Source: Sphingomonas sp. CROZ-RG-20F-R02-07
GTDB taxonomy: Bacteria; Pseudomonadota; Alphaproteobacteria; Sphingomonadales; Sphingomonadaceae
Reading direction: 5' to 3'
Assembly: GCF_022662335.1 (NCBI RefSeq)
Contig: NZ_JAKNQJ010000001.1
Coordinates: 124,001-188,000 of the forward strand
Length of the DNA stretch: 64,000 bases
Both the position numbers and the translations under genes were made by a program. Positions 8,711 through 17,193 of the stretch are shown here, piece by piece. How positions within the stretch are numbered: position 1 is the first letter of the stretch; every line of letters starts with the position of its first letter. The notes beneath the pieces are model-generated. The model was not told where the DNA came from, did no database searches, and saw nothing but the letters and a program-made list of their open reading frames with translations.

Positions 8711-9481
8711 CTATCCTCGTACCGCCTGGTCGAAGGGCTCGGACGTGACCGGATAGCCCAGCCCCTCGGGGATGCAGAGATGCCGAACCCCGTCGCGCTC
8801 GTCCTCGAACGGCGTGATGGTGCGCACCGGGTGCGCGGCGGCGTCCGCGGCGGCGGCGGCGAACCCGGCGAAGCGCGCCAGCCGCTCGAGATTGCGCCGG
8901 GTGGGATAGATGATCGCTACCCGCCCCGCATCGGCATCGGCCAGCACCGTCGCGGCGCTGGCCCAGAGCAGCCTCACATTCTCGGTGCGATCGACCTGCG
9001 GCTCGCCGAGGCCGTCGGGCCAGGCGACCAGATAGAAACGGGTATCGAAAATGCGCGACGCGCGGTGCGCCGGCCGCCAGCGGGCGAATGCCACCAATAC
9101 CGCCGGATCAATCGCACAGCCCGCGCGGTCGAGCGCCTCGGCGAACGCCATCCCATCGGCCAGATCCGCGCGCAACCGGTCGAGCGTTGCCGCCGCAGGC
9201 ATCGGCGACAGCCCCATCGGCACGCCTGCCTCTTCGATCGTCTCGCGGATCGCTGCGATCCGTGCGGCGGTTTCGCCCTCGGCATCGTCGCTGCCGAGCC
9301 GCTGCGCGAGCGCATGGTCGCCTGAATCGACGCGGCCACCGGGAAAGACCAGCGCGCCACCCGCGAATGCCATCGCCCGGGCCCGCTCGACCATCAGCAA
9401 GTCGGGCGGCGCGCCCGCACGCGCGCGCAGGATCACCAGCGTCGCCGCCGGGATCGCCACAGGCGGCGCATCGAGGGTCAT
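8711..9481 (-). CDS. Nudix hydrolase with insertion in the Nudix box
   Basis: A 256-residue Nudix-fold hydrolase. The N-terminal beta-strand and GGALVFPGGRVDSGD lead into the box, but about 20 residues separate the first Gly segment from the catalytic helix AAIRETIEEAG. This split resembles the NUDT19-like branch rather than MutT. The catalytic REx2EExG portion is intact. The substrate is unknown; CoA or nucleoside diphosphate derivatives are typical. It is transcribed away from tRNA-Ala, whose 3' end lies 38 nt upstream of this start. Confidence 0.82.
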   Translation of the reverse strand: MTLDAPPVAIPAATLVILRARAGAPPDLLMVERARAMAFAGGALVFPGGRVDSGDHALAQRLGSDDAEGETAARIAAIRETIEEAGVPMGLSPMPAAATLDRLRADLADGMAFAEALDRAGCAIDPAVLVAFARWRPAHRASRIFDTRFYLVAWPDGLGEPQVDRTENVRLLWASAATVLADADAGRVAIIYPTRRNLERLARFAGFAAAAADAAAHPVRTITPFEDERDGVRHLCIPEGLGYPVTSEPFDQAVRG

Positions 9482-9518
9482 CGTTGGGTGGTCATGCGAT
9501 ATCGAAAGCTTGGCGCGG

Positions 9519-9594
9519 TGGTGGAGCCGAGGGGAATCGAACCCCTGACCTCTGCAGTGCGATTGCAGCGCTCTCCCATCTGAGCTACGGCCCC
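9519..9594 (-). tRNA. tRNA-Ala (anticodon CGC)
   Basis: The minus strand folds as a complete 76-nt tRNA. Acceptor arm GGGGCCG pairs with CGGCTCC (one G-T pair), followed by A and an encoded CCA. The D arm is GCTC/GAGC, the anticodon arm CTGCA-ATCGCAC-TGCAG, and the T arm AGGGG-TTCGATT-CCCCT. Positions 34-36 are CGC, reading the alanine codon GCG that is abundant here. Loop residue 38 is C opposite A32. Confidence 0.97.
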
Positions 9595-9820
9595 GCGCCT
9601 TTTTCCGCGGCCAGAAGACCGGGTCGGATGCGTTTAGCGGCTCGATCAGGGCGATGCAACAGCGCTGGCGGCTTTCCTGCCATCGCCGCAGCGGCTCGTC
9701 GTGGCGCAGGGCCGGCTTTGCGATCGGAACAAAGACGGGCGTCGGCCCTTATGGAATCCGGTGCGGGACGACGCGCAAACCGCGGGCCTGCCACCGAGTG
9801 AAACCGTCAGGAGGTCTGTC

Positions 9821-10888
9821 ATGGTGATCCGTTATCCCGGAACCAACAACGAGCCGAACCCCGATTATTACGGCGGCGAGAACCCCGCCGATTATGCGCC
9901 CGACCGGTCGAGCCGCGACTATTACCGTTCGAGCGCGCGCGAATATGCCGCCGCCGGCGAATATGATCGCGGCAACCGCGACCGCGGCGCCTATGGTGCG
10001 CGCAACGACGGCAACGACCGTTACGGCCCGCGCGGCGACCAGGGCCGCTATGCCCAAGGTCGCAGCGATGATCGCGGTTATGGTCGTGACGAGCAGCCCT
10101 ATCACGGCAGTTATGCGCATGACGGTCACCGGTTCGAGGATGTCGGTCGTGCGCGGCATGCCGATGACGACAACCGCCACGATCCCGATCGGTCCCGCGG
10201 CCGTCCGGCGCCCCGCGGACCGGAGGCGCAGCGCGGCTATGGCCGTCAGCCGCAGGGCTATGACTATGAGGATCGCGGCTTCTTCGCGCGAGCGGGCGAC
10301 GAGGTCCGTTCGTGGTTCGGCGACGACGAGGCGGAGCGCCGTCGCGACCGGGACGCGCGCCACGACGAGCAGAATTACGCGCATCGCTCGCAGAACGACC
10401 GCGACGATGATTATCATAGCTGGCGCAAGTCGCAGATCGACGCGCTCGACCGCGATTACGATGAATATCGCCAGGAGAACCGCACCAAGTTCCATGCCGA
10501 GTTCGGAAGCTGGCGCACCCAGCGCGAGGGCCAGCGTTCGTCGCTGTCCAAGGTGAGCGAGCATATGGACGTGGTCGGCTCGGATGGCGCGCATGTCGGC
10601 ACCGTCGACAAGGTGCGCGGCGATCGCATCCTGCTGACCAAGAACGATCCGGACGCGGGCGGCCAGCACCACTCGATCCCGTCGCGCTGGATCGCCACCG
10701 TCGACACCAAGGTGACGCTGGCGAAGACCGCCGACGAGGCCAAGGCGCATTGGCGCGACGAAGAGCGCAATCAAGCGATGTTCGGCTATGGCGACAACCA
10801 GCGCGATCCGTCGGGTGAGGATCGCGGCACGACGAACGCGCGCGACAGCCAGGGCCGCGTGCTCGGCCGGAGCGGCACGAACGCCTGA
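9821..10888 (+). CDS. DUF2171 domain protein with Arg/Asp/Tyr-rich N-terminal region
   Basis: A 355-residue protein. Residues 1-190 are low-complexity, rich in Arg, Asp, Tyr and Gly (for example YRSSAREYAAAGEYDRGNRD). They are followed by RSWFGDDEAERRRDRD, a motif seen in sphingomonad surface or stress proteins. The C-terminal region (about residues 245-310) fits DUF2171: MDVVGSDGAHVGTVDKVRGD then HSIPSRWIATVD. The domain is PRC-barrel-like, with no known activity. AGGAGG near 9809-9814 supports the ATG. A good intrinsic terminator follows. Confidence 0.82.
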   Translation: MVIRYPGTNNEPNPDYYGGENPADYAPDRSSRDYYRSSAREYAAAGEYDRGNRDRGAYGARNDGNDRYGPRGDQGRYAQGRSDDRGYGRDEQPYHGSYAHDGHRFEDVGRARHADDDNRHDPDRSRGRPAPRGPEAQRGYGRQPQGYDYEDRGFFARAGDEVRSWFGDDEAERRRDRDARHDEQNYAHRSQNDRDDDYHSWRKSQIDALDRDYDEYRQENRTKFHAEFGSWRTQREGQRSSLSKVSEHMDVVGSDGAHVGTVDKVRGDRILLTKNDPDAGGQHHSIPSRWIATVDTKVTLAKTADEAKAHWRDEERNQAMFGYGDNQRDPSGEDRGTTNARDSQGRVLGRSGTNA

Positions 10889-10916
10889 CCCGCGGCTTCG
10901 GAAAGCCACAGGCGAG

Positions 10917-10949
10917 AAGGGGCTCGGGCGGAAGCGTCCGGGCCCTTTT
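10917..10949 (+). terminator. Intrinsic terminator after the DUF2171 gene
   Basis: AAGGGGCTCGGGCG and CGTCCGGGCCCTTTT form a GC-rich stem with a few G-U pairs around a GAAG loop, ending in TTTT. It lies about 28 nt after the stop codon and is the best canonical terminator in this part of the window. Confidence 0.82.
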
Positions 10950-11036
10950 GCCGTCGACGCGGTGCCGCGTACAGGCTTGCATCCGCCGCCGCGCGGCCAT
11001 ACCGCAGGCCGGAATTCACACGAGGAGGATCGACCA

Positions 11037-12026
11037 ATGGCGCGCGCATGGAGCCTGCATTCCCGTCCCGAGGGCATGCCCAAGCATACCGACTTTGCGA
11101 TGATTGACGTGGCCCCGGCGGCGCTGGGCGACGGTGAGGTGCGGATCGCGAACCGGTGGCTGTCGGTCGATCCCTATATGCGTGGCCGGATGAACGACGT
11201 GAAAAGCTATGTCCCGCCCTTCGCGCTGGGCGAGCCGATGCAGGGCGGCGCGGTGGGCGAGGTGATCGAAAGCCGCGCCGATGCGGTGCCGGTCGGCACC
11301 TGGGTGCAGCATATGGGCGGCTGGCGCGACGAGGCGGTGATGCCCGCCGCGCAGGTGCAGCGGCTGCCGGATCTGGGCGTCGATCCGCAGGCGTTTCTCG
11401 GCCAGTTGGGGATGCCCGGAATGACCGCCTATTTCGGCCTGCTCGCGGTCGCGGAAGCGAAGGCGGGTGACACGGTGTTCGTGTCGGCGGCGGCGGGCGC
11501 GGTGGGATCCACCGTCGTCCAGATCGCCAAGGCCAAGGACATGACGGTGATCGGCTCGGCCGGCGGCGCGGACAAATGCGACTGGGTGCGCTCGCTCGGT
11601 GCCGATGCGGTGATCGACTACAAGGCCGGGGAGCCGCTGGTGAAGGCACTCGCCGCCGCCGCGCCCAAGGGCATCGACGTGTATTTCGACAATGTCGGCG
11701 GCGATCATCTCGACGCCGCGCTGGCGCATGCGCGGCCGAATGCGCGCTTCGCGATCTGCGGCATGATCGACGTGTACAATTCGGGCGAGCCGACGAAGCT
11801 GCGCTATCTCGCCCGGCTGATCGGCAACCGGGTGCGGATGCAGGGCTTCATCGTCAGCGACCATATGGCGCGCGCCGCCGAATTCTACGACGACATGGGC
11901 GCGATGCTGAAGGCGGGAACGCTGAAGCGCGAGGAGACGGTGCATGACGGACTGGAGGCGATGCCCGACGCGTTTCTCGGGCTGTTCACCGGCGGCAACA
12001 AAGGTAAGATGCTCGTCCGACTCTAA
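11037..12026 (+). CDS. NADP-dependent oxidoreductase, MDR (CurA/PTGR-like) family
   Basis: A 329-residue zinc-independent medium-chain reductase. The N-terminus is a GroES-like fold with DVKSYVPPFALGEPMQGGAV. The signature GMPGMTAYFGLL sits near residue 130, and the Rossmann motif VFVSAAAGAVGSTVVQIAKA near 150. Relatives reduce alpha,beta-unsaturated ketones or aldehydes with NADPH (curcumin reductase, prostaglandin reductase). GAGGAGG at 11022-11028 supports the ATG. It is followed closely by a small hypothetical gene. Confidence 0.88.
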   Translation: MARAWSLHSRPEGMPKHTDFAMIDVAPAALGDGEVRIANRWLSVDPYMRGRMNDVKSYVPPFALGEPMQGGAVGEVIESRADAVPVGTWVQHMGGWRDEAVMPAAQVQRLPDLGVDPQAFLGQLGMPGMTAYFGLLAVAEAKAGDTVFVSAAAGAVGSTVVQIAKAKDMTVIGSAGGADKCDWVRSLGADAVIDYKAGEPLVKALAAAAPKGIDVYFDNVGGDHLDAALAHARPNARFAICGMIDVYNSGEPTKLRYLARLIGNRVRMQGFIVSDHMARAAEFYDDMGAMLKAGTLKREETVHDGLEAMPDAFLGLFTGGNKGKMLVRL

Positions 12027-12038
12027 GGGAGATCGGCG

Positions 12039-12464
12039 ATGCTCGTGGTTCTGATCGGCGCGGCTCTGGCATCGGGTTCGGCCGCGTCAAGTGGGACGGC
12101 GATGGAGCCGCCCGCCGCGATCGCCGCGGCGGACGCGGCATCGTCGAACGGGCGCACCGGGCGGTTCGTGATGACCGTCGTTTCTACAGCCAAGACCGCG
12201 CGTGGCACGTTCCTCAATTCGACGGACGATTATCGCCGCCCCGACGATCTGACGTTCGACCTGTCGCGCGTCGCGGCGAATGAACTCGCCAAACGCTATG
12301 GCGCGCCGCCCGAAATCTACTTCAAGGGGCGCCATATCGTGGTGGATGGTGTCGTGCGCCGCAACCTGATCGTCAACACGGTGTCGGGGCGCGCGCACAG
12401 CGTGAACCGCTATCAGCACGTCGTCCAGATTCAGCATCCGCAGCAGATCGTCGCGGTGGACTGA
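12039..12464 (+). CDS. Hypothetical exported or membrane-anchored protein
   Basis: A 141-residue protein starting MLVVLIGAALASGSAAS, a possible signal peptide. The remainder (about residues 46-141) is beta-rich, with GRFVMTVVSTAKTARGTFLN, KRYGAPPEIYFKGRHIVVDG and QHVVQIQHPQQI. This resembles an OB-fold layout but matches no family I know. GGGAG precedes the ATG by 8 nt. It lies 12 nt after the oxidoreductase and is probably co-transcribed. It converges on the metallopeptidase through a shared hairpin. Confidence 0.65.
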   Translation: MLVVLIGAALASGSAASSGTAMEPPAAIAAADAASSNGRTGRFVMTVVSTAKTARGTFLNSTDDYRRPDDLTFDLSRVAANELAKRYGAPPEIYFKGRHIVVDGVVRRNLIVNTVSGRAHSVNRYQHVVQIQHPQQIVAVD

Positions 12465-12480
12465 CCCGCCCGCGCACCGT

Positions 12481-12505
12481 CTCGGGCGCTCAGATCGCGC
12501 CCGAG
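12481..12505. terminator. Bidirectional terminator-like hairpin
   Basis: CTCGGGCGC (12481-12489) and GCGCCCGAG (12497-12505) are perfectly complementary around a 7-nt loop. It sits between two convergent genes and overlaps the last codons of the minus-strand metallopeptidase. No T tract follows on either strand. Confidence 0.6.
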
Positions 12506-13410
12506 AAGGTGTCGCATTGCGCGGGATCGCCGCTGTCCAGCCCGCGCTTCAGCCACTTCATGCGTTCGGCCGAGGTGCCATGGGTGAAGCTGTCGGGCAC
12601 GACGCGGCCCTGGCTTTCCTGCTGCAGCGTGTCGTCGCCGATCGCGTGCGCGGCGGTGAGCCCTTCCTGGATGTCGCCCGGATCGAGCCGGTCGCGGTTG
12701 TTGGCGGCCCACACGCCCGCATAGCAATCCGCCTGAAGCTCGAGGCGCACCGACAGCGCGTTGCCCTGCGTCTCGCTCGCCTGGCGCTGCGCGTTGGACA
12801 CCTGATCCGACACGCCCAGCAGATTCTGGATGTGGTGGCCGAACTCGTGCGCGATCACATAATCCTGCGCAAAATCGCCGCCGGCGTGGAAGCGATTCTG
12901 CAATTCCTGGAAGAAGCTGGTGTCGAGATAGATGCCGCGATCGGTCGGGCAATAGAACGGGCCCATCGCACTCTGCGCCGCACCGCAGCCCGAACGGCCG
13001 CTGCGACTGTAGAATTGCAGCGAGGGCGCCTCGAACGTCTTGCCCTCGCGCTGGAAGATCGCCGCCCAGGTCTTGTCGGCCGAACTGAACGCGTTGCAGG
13101 CGGCAGTGCTCGACGCATCGACCCTGCAGGCGGTCGTTGCCTCGCTCTTGCGCGCCGATTGCTGCGTGGGGACCGAGGTCTGGCTGCCGCCGCCACTGCC
13201 GAGCATCGAACCGATATTGCCCAGACCGCCGAAGACGGCGAGCACGATCAGCACCACGACGATCCCACCGCAACCGAACCGGCTGCCGATCAGCGGGAGC
13301 AGGCCGAACAGCAGGCCGCCACCGCCACCACCCCCAAAGCCATCGCCGCCGCTTTCACCGCGCTGGTCGCCGACGTTGATGTTCGGGTCGAAATCGTCGA
13401 GCCGCATCAT
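12490..13410 (-). CDS. Neutral zinc metallopeptidase (YpfJ/KPN_02809 family)
   Basis: A 306-residue membrane-anchored protein. The N-terminus MMRLDDFDPNINVGDQRGES is diagnostic of the family. A Gly-rich linker and a membrane helix (FGCGGIVVVLIVLAVFGGL, about residues 50-68) precede the predicted peptidase domain. The zinc motif HEFGHHIQN lies near residue 186, with downstream LELQADCYAGVWA supplying the third ligand region. Its substrate is not established. The start at 13410 (or 13407) is fixed by the family N-terminus. Confidence 0.9.
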   Translation of the reverse strand: MMRLDDFDPNINVGDQRGESGGDGFGGGGGGGLLFGLLPLIGSRFGCGGIVVVLIVLAVFGGLGNIGSMLGSGGGSQTSVPTQQSARKSEATTACRVDASSTAACNAFSSADKTWAAIFQREGKTFEAPSLQFYSRSGRSGCGAAQSAMGPFYCPTDRGIYLDTSFFQELQNRFHAGGDFAQDYVIAHEFGHHIQNLLGVSDQVSNAQRQASETQGNALSVRLELQADCYAGVWAANNRDRLDPGDIQEGLTAAHAIGDDTLQQESQGRVVPDSFTHGTSAERMKWLKRGLDSGDPAQCDTFSGAI

Positions 13411-13519
13411 GGGCCTCCCTTGTCGTCTCCCCTGCGCAATGCTCGGCCTCCCGCGTGGTTGCAAGGTTGATCGCGACGGCGCGCGGGCGCAGGGGGGGGG
13501 ACGAGTGGAGGATCGGTGC

Positions 13520-14305
13520 ATGTTTCTGAAGGGCAAGACTGCGGTCGTCACCGGCTCCACCTCGGGAATCGGCCTGGCCTATGCGCGCGCGCTGGCGGCC
13601 GAAGGCGCGACGGTGGTGCTCAACGGCTTCGGCGAGGGGGACGTGATCGCGGCGGTGCGAGACGAGCTGACGGCGACGAGCGGCGCGGCGGCGCTGTACG
13701 ATGCGGCGGACATGACCGATCCCGCCGCGATCGCTGCGCTGGTCGAGCGCGCCGTCGCCGAGACGGGGCGGATCGACATCGCGATCAACAATGCCGGCAT
13801 CCAGCATGTCGCGTCGATCGAGGATTTTCCGATCGACGCGTTCGACCGGGTCCTGGCGATCAACCTGTCCTCCGCCTGGCACGTGATGCGCGCTGTGGTG
13901 CCGCACATGAAGCGGCAGGGCTGGGGCCGGATTATCTCGACCGCCTCGGCGCATTCGCTCGTCGCGAGCCCTGGCAAATCGGCTTATGTCGCCGCCAAAC
14001 ATGGTCTCGTCGGGCTCACCAAGACGGTGGCGCTGGAGACGGCGCGGCACGGCATCACCGTCAACGCGATCTCGCCGGGCTATGTCTGGACGCCTTTGGT
14101 CGAACGCCAGATCCCCGACACGATGGCGGCGCGCGGGATGACGCGCGATCAGGTGATGAACGACGTGCTGCTCGCAGCGCAGCCGACGCGCGAATTCGTC
14201 ACCCCCGAACAGGTGGCGGCGCTCGCGCTGTTTCTCTGTCGCGACGAAGCGGCGTCGATCACGGGCGCGAACCTGTCGGTCGATGGCGGGTGGACGGCGG
14301 CATGA
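13520..14305 (+). CDS. bdhA: 3-hydroxybutyrate dehydrogenase
   Basis: A 261-residue short-chain dehydrogenase. The cofactor motif is TGSTSGIGLAYARALAAEGA with VVLNGFGE, characteristic of D-3-hydroxybutyrate dehydrogenases. Also visible are NNAGIQHV, the catalytic Ser in STASAHSLVAS and YVAAKHG (Tyr-x3-Lys). It oxidises 3-hydroxybutyrate to acetoacetate with NAD, as in polyhydroxybutyrate turnover. It ends VDGGWTAA. The stop overlaps the start of the DUF4893 gene (ATGA), so the pair is co-translated. The start at 13520 gives the family N-terminus MFLKGKTAVVTG. Confidence 0.9.
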   Translation: MFLKGKTAVVTGSTSGIGLAYARALAAEGATVVLNGFGEGDVIAAVRDELTATSGAAALYDAADMTDPAAIAALVERAVAETGRIDIAINNAGIQHVASIEDFPIDAFDRVLAINLSSAWHVMRAVVPHMKRQGWGRIISTASAHSLVASPGKSAYVAAKHGLVGLTKTVALETARHGITVNAISPGYVWTPLVERQIPDTMAARGMTRDQVMNDVLLAAQPTREFVTPEQVAALALFLCRDEAASITGANLSVDGGWTAA

Positions 14306-14934
14306 GCGCGCGGATCGCTCAGGCTGCCGCCGCCCTGCTGCTGGTCGCCGGCCCGGTGATGGCGCGCGACGTGCCGACCGACTGGCGCCGCGCCGCCAGC
14401 CCGGCGGATCGCGACCGGCTGCGGCGGTGGCGCGACGCGTGGATCGAGGCGCTGGGCAAGGCGCAGCGCAGCGGCGGCGGTGCGCAGATCGCGGCACAGG
14501 GTGCGCTGCTCGATCCCGATCACGCGCTGGCCGGCGCGTCGCCACCGCCCGGCGCCTATCGCTGCCGGACGATCCGGCTCGGCGGTTATGGCGGCGGTGA
14601 CGGCTTTGCGCCGGGGGTGTGGGCGCCGTGCCTGATCGCGGGAGAGGGCACGAACCGAGGCTTCGCCGCGCTCAGCGGGCCGCAGCGCACGACGGGCACG
14701 ATCTTCGAGGATACCGGGGCGCGCAGCGTGTATCTCGGTGCGCTGATGCTCGGCGACGAGACGCGGCGCATGGCCTATGGCCGCGATGCGCGCCGCAACA
14801 TGGTGGGGGTGGTCGAGCGGATCGGGCCGGCGCGCTGGCGGATCGTGCTACCCTATCCGAGCTTCCAGTCGACGCTCGACGTCATCGAACTGGTGCCGGC
14901 GCCGGTCGAACCGGAAGCGGCGCCGCCGCACTGA
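14302..14934 (+). CDS. DUF4893 domain-containing exported protein
   Basis: A 210-residue protein with a signal peptide (MSARIAQAAAALLLVAGPVMA, cleavage after about residue 21). The mature part has DRDRLRRWRDAWIEAL, PGAYRCRTIRLGG and DETRRMAYGRDARRNMVG, matching the DUF4893 family of sphingomonads. The function is unknown. The start overlaps the bdhA stop. The 3' end overlaps the convergent gene at 14882 by 53 nt, an unusually long tail-to-tail overlap. The C-terminus is Pro/Glu-rich. Confidence 0.75.
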   Translation: MSARIAQAAAALLLVAGPVMARDVPTDWRRAASPADRDRLRRWRDAWIEALGKAQRSGGGAQIAAQGALLDPDHALAGASPPPGAYRCRTIRLGGYGGGDGFAPGVWAPCLIAGEGTNRGFAALSGPQRTTGTIFEDTGARSVYLGALMLGDETRRMAYGRDARRNMVGVVERIGPARWRIVLPYPSFQSTLDVIELVPAPVEPEAAPPH

Positions 14935-15523
14935 GCGCCGGCGCTGCCGCGGCGGCCGCGCCGATCGGCGGCGGTGCGGCCAGATAGACCGTCCCGCTCT
15001 CGTCGATCCTGGTGATGCGCGACGCGTTCGCGGCGGCGACCGCCTGGAGATAGGAGCGCGGGCGCTTCATCAGATCGGGATGGTCGAGCCCGGTCAGCCC
15101 CATGATCCGCGCCGCGGCCATGACGAAATGGACGCAATTGTGCGTCTTCAGGTTATAGGTGCTGTCTGCGCCCTTGTCGTCCCACGCCGCTGCCAGCGCC
15201 AGCACGGCGGCATATTGCGCGTCGGTCATGGTCGTCGAGAATTGGGCGGTGCTGCTGCGGACATAATAGGGCGTGGCGATATCGAGCTTGCCGCGCACGG
15301 AGCGGAACAGCAGCGCCGGACTCAGCGTGCGCGCGGTGAAGCCGAAGTTGCGATCGACCGCCGCCCCGCCGGCATCGGGCACGCCGCGGAGCGTGACGAA
15401 GGCGTGGGGGAAACTGTCCCCCAGTTCGTGGCTCCAGAAGGCGATCGTCACCGCGGCGTGCGCGGGCAGCGCGGCCCCGATCGAGAGCAGCACGAACGCG
15501 ACGAGATGGGAGAGGCGAGGCAT
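14882..15523 (-). CDS. Hypothetical exported protein
   Basis: A 213-residue protein with a clear signal peptide (MPRLSHLVAFVLLSIGAALP, cleavage near AHA). The mature domain contains HELGDSFPHAFVTLRG and TYNLKTHNCVHFVMAAARIM. The paired His and Asn-Cys-x-His could be parts of a papain-like active site as in NlpC/P60 or DUF4105-like proteins, but this is only a suggestion. An Ala/Pro-rich tail follows. It overlaps the DUF4893 gene by 53 nt tail-to-tail and sits 4 nt after the CDF transporter on the same strand. Confidence 0.65.
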   Translation of the reverse strand: MPRLSHLVAFVLLSIGAALPAHAAVTIAFWSHELGDSFPHAFVTLRGVPDAGGAAVDRNFGFTARTLSPALLFRSVRGKLDIATPYYVRSSTAQFSTTMTDAQYAAVLALAAAWDDKGADSTYNLKTHNCVHFVMAAARIMGLTGLDHPDLMKRPRSYLQAVAAANASRITRIDESGTVYLAAPPPIGAAAAAAPALSAAAPLPVRPAPAPVR

Positions 15524-15527
15524 GACG

Positions 15528-16487
15528 CTAGCCTATCGCACTGGTTTGTCCCGGGAAAGCGGCGATGGCGTCCTCGCGCTTCTCCGGCCGGATATAGATG
15601 GAGGCGAGCATCGGCTCGGCGGCCTTCAGCTTCGCCTCGATCCGCTCCACCAGCGTTTCGCCTTCGCCCATCGTCAGCGAATCGTCGAAATCGGCGCTGA
15701 TCGCCACGAAGATGCTCGTCGGTCCGGTGTGGATCGTGCGGACATGGTTGACCGCGGTGACGCGCGGTTCGGCGGCGACGATGGCGCGCACCGTCTCGAC
15801 GATCGCGGGGTCGGCGCGCTCGCCGATCAGCAGCCCCTTGGCCTCGCGCGCCAGCAGCATCGCGACCAGCCCGAGCACCAGCCCGATCAGGATCGAGGCG
15901 ATGCCGTCGATCCGCGGCTCGGCGAGCGCATGGCTGAGCCACACGCCCGCCGCGGCGATCACCAGTCCGGCCAGCGCCGCGCTGTCTTCGAACAGGACGA
16001 TGAACCCCGCCGGATCCTTGGAGCGCCGGATCGAGGCCCACCAGCCGAGCGGTCCCTTGGCGCGGCCGAACGCGCGCATCGCCAGGAACCAGCTGCTGCC
16101 TTCGAGTGCGGTGGAGACGCCCAGCACGATGTAATTGACCAGCGGCGAGCGCAGCGGCTCGGGATCGATGATGTGGAGATAGCCCTCATAGACCGACACG
16201 CCCGCGCCCACCGCAAAGATCAGGATCGCGACGACGAAGCTCCAGAAATAGAGTTCGCGCGCATAGCCGAACGGGTGGATCTCGTCCGCCGGCCGCTTCG
16301 CACGATGCTGGCCGTAGAGCAGCAGCAATTGGTTGCCGCTGTCGACCACCGAATGGACGCCTTCGGTCAGCATGGAGGAGGATCCGGTGATCGTGGCGGC
16401 CACGAATTTGGCCACGGCGATGCCGAGATTGGCGGCGAGTGCCGCCAGGATGACGAGATTGGATTCGCGTTCGACGGGTTCGGCCAT
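15528..16487 (-). CDS. Cation diffusion facilitator family transporter
   Basis: A 319-residue CDF protein with about six membrane helices. TM2 carries GVHSVVDSGNQ (the H/D-x3-D metal site). EIHPFGYARELYFWSF is the family loop, and RIDGIASILIG marks TM5. A C-terminal cytoplasmic ferredoxin-like domain follows (HVRTIHTGPTSIFVAISADF). It should export divalent metal (Zn, Fe, Co or Ni) by proton antiport; specificity is not readable. ATG 16487 gives MAEPVERESNLVILAALAAN, whose first helix begins soon after. Confidence 0.9.
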   Translation of the reverse strand: MAEPVERESNLVILAALAANLGIAVAKFVAATITGSSSMLTEGVHSVVDSGNQLLLLYGQHRAKRPADEIHPFGYARELYFWSFVVAILIFAVGAGVSVYEGYLHIIDPEPLRSPLVNYIVLGVSTALEGSSWFLAMRAFGRAKGPLGWWASIRRSKDPAGFIVLFEDSAALAGLVIAAAGVWLSHALAEPRIDGIASILIGLVLGLVAMLLAREAKGLLIGERADPAIVETVRAIVAAEPRVTAVNHVRTIHTGPTSIFVAISADFDDSLTMGEGETLVERIEAKLKAAEPMLASIYIRPEKREDAIAAFPGQTSAIG

Positions 16488-16559
16488 GGTCACTCTATGC
16501 GGGGGGCGGGCGCGAGATGCGAGCTTTGCGTGACGCGGCAAGCATGTTGTTACGTCAGT

Positions 16560-16788
16560 ATGAACATCGCCCTGAAAATCATCCGCTTCGGCAACTCCGT
16601 GGGCGTCATCATCCCCAAGGAAATGCTCTCCAAGCTGCGCGTCGATCTGGGGGGATCAGATCGTTTTGACCGAACAATCGGACGGCTTCGCAATCCGACC
16701 GCATGATCCGGCCTTCGTCGAAGCGATGACGGCTGCCGAGGCGATCATGCGCGAAGACCGCGACATACTCGCCGGTCTCGCCAATTGA
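16560..16788 (+). pseudogene. AbrB/MazE-type antitoxin gene with a +1 frameshift
   Basis: The frame begins MNIALKIIRFGNSVGVIIPK, the SpoVT/AbrB-like DNA-binding fold of MazE-type antitoxins, but ends early at 16706. Removing one G from the G6 run at 16649-16654 restores a 75-residue product that continues GDQIVLTEQSDGFAIRPHD and EAIMREDRDILAGLAN. That C-terminus is typical of antitoxins paired with Doc toxins. It stops at 16786-16788 in TTGA overlap with the toxin start. The break may be a real mutation, a slippage site or a sequencing error. The G run makes all three plausible. Confidence 0.8.
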
Positions 16789-17180
16789 CGTCGTCGGGCA
16801 CGCCGCGTTTTCCCAGTGCAGACATTGCGCGTGCGGTGCATGATCGGCAACTGGCCGAACATGGCGGACCAGCGGGCGTCAAGGACATAGGCCTGCTCGA
16901 GTCAGCCATCGCACGGCCGGTCAACAAACATGGCTGTAGAGAAGACGATCTCTGCGCCTCAGCGGTCGCTAATGCGTTCGGCATCGCCCGAAATCACCCG
17001 TTCGCGGATGGCAACAAGCGCACCGCATGGGCCATGGCGCGCTTGTTCCTGCGCCTGAACGCCGTAGAGATCGAGTTCGACAAGGCGGACGCCATTCGCA
17101 CCATGTTGGCACTCGTCTCCGGTATTCTGGCAGAGGACGATTTCGCCGCTTTATTTCGCGAGCACATCGTTCGCGCCTGA
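16785..17180 (+). CDS. doc: Death-on-curing (Doc/Fic) family toxin
   Basis: A 131-residue Fic-fold protein. Family landmarks are LAEHGGPAGVKDIGLLESA near residue 23 and the active-site motif HPFADGNKR at about residues 71-79. In phage P1 Doc, this motif phosphorylates EF-Tu and stops translation. The TTG start overlaps the antitoxin stop (TTGA), the usual coupling for this type II pair. No later in-frame Met keeps the N-terminal helix. With the upstream antitoxin frameshifted, the toxin might be unexpressed, weakened or neutralised elsewhere. All motif residues look intact. It is convergent with the aldo/keto reductase. Confidence 0.9.
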   Translation: MTSSGTPRFPSADIARAVHDRQLAEHGGPAGVKDIGLLESAIARPVNKHGCREDDLCASAVANAFGIARNHPFADGNKRTAWAMARLFLRLNAVEIEFDKADAIRTMLALVSGILAEDDFAALFREHIVRA

Positions 17181-17193
17181 CACCGCGCCCCGG

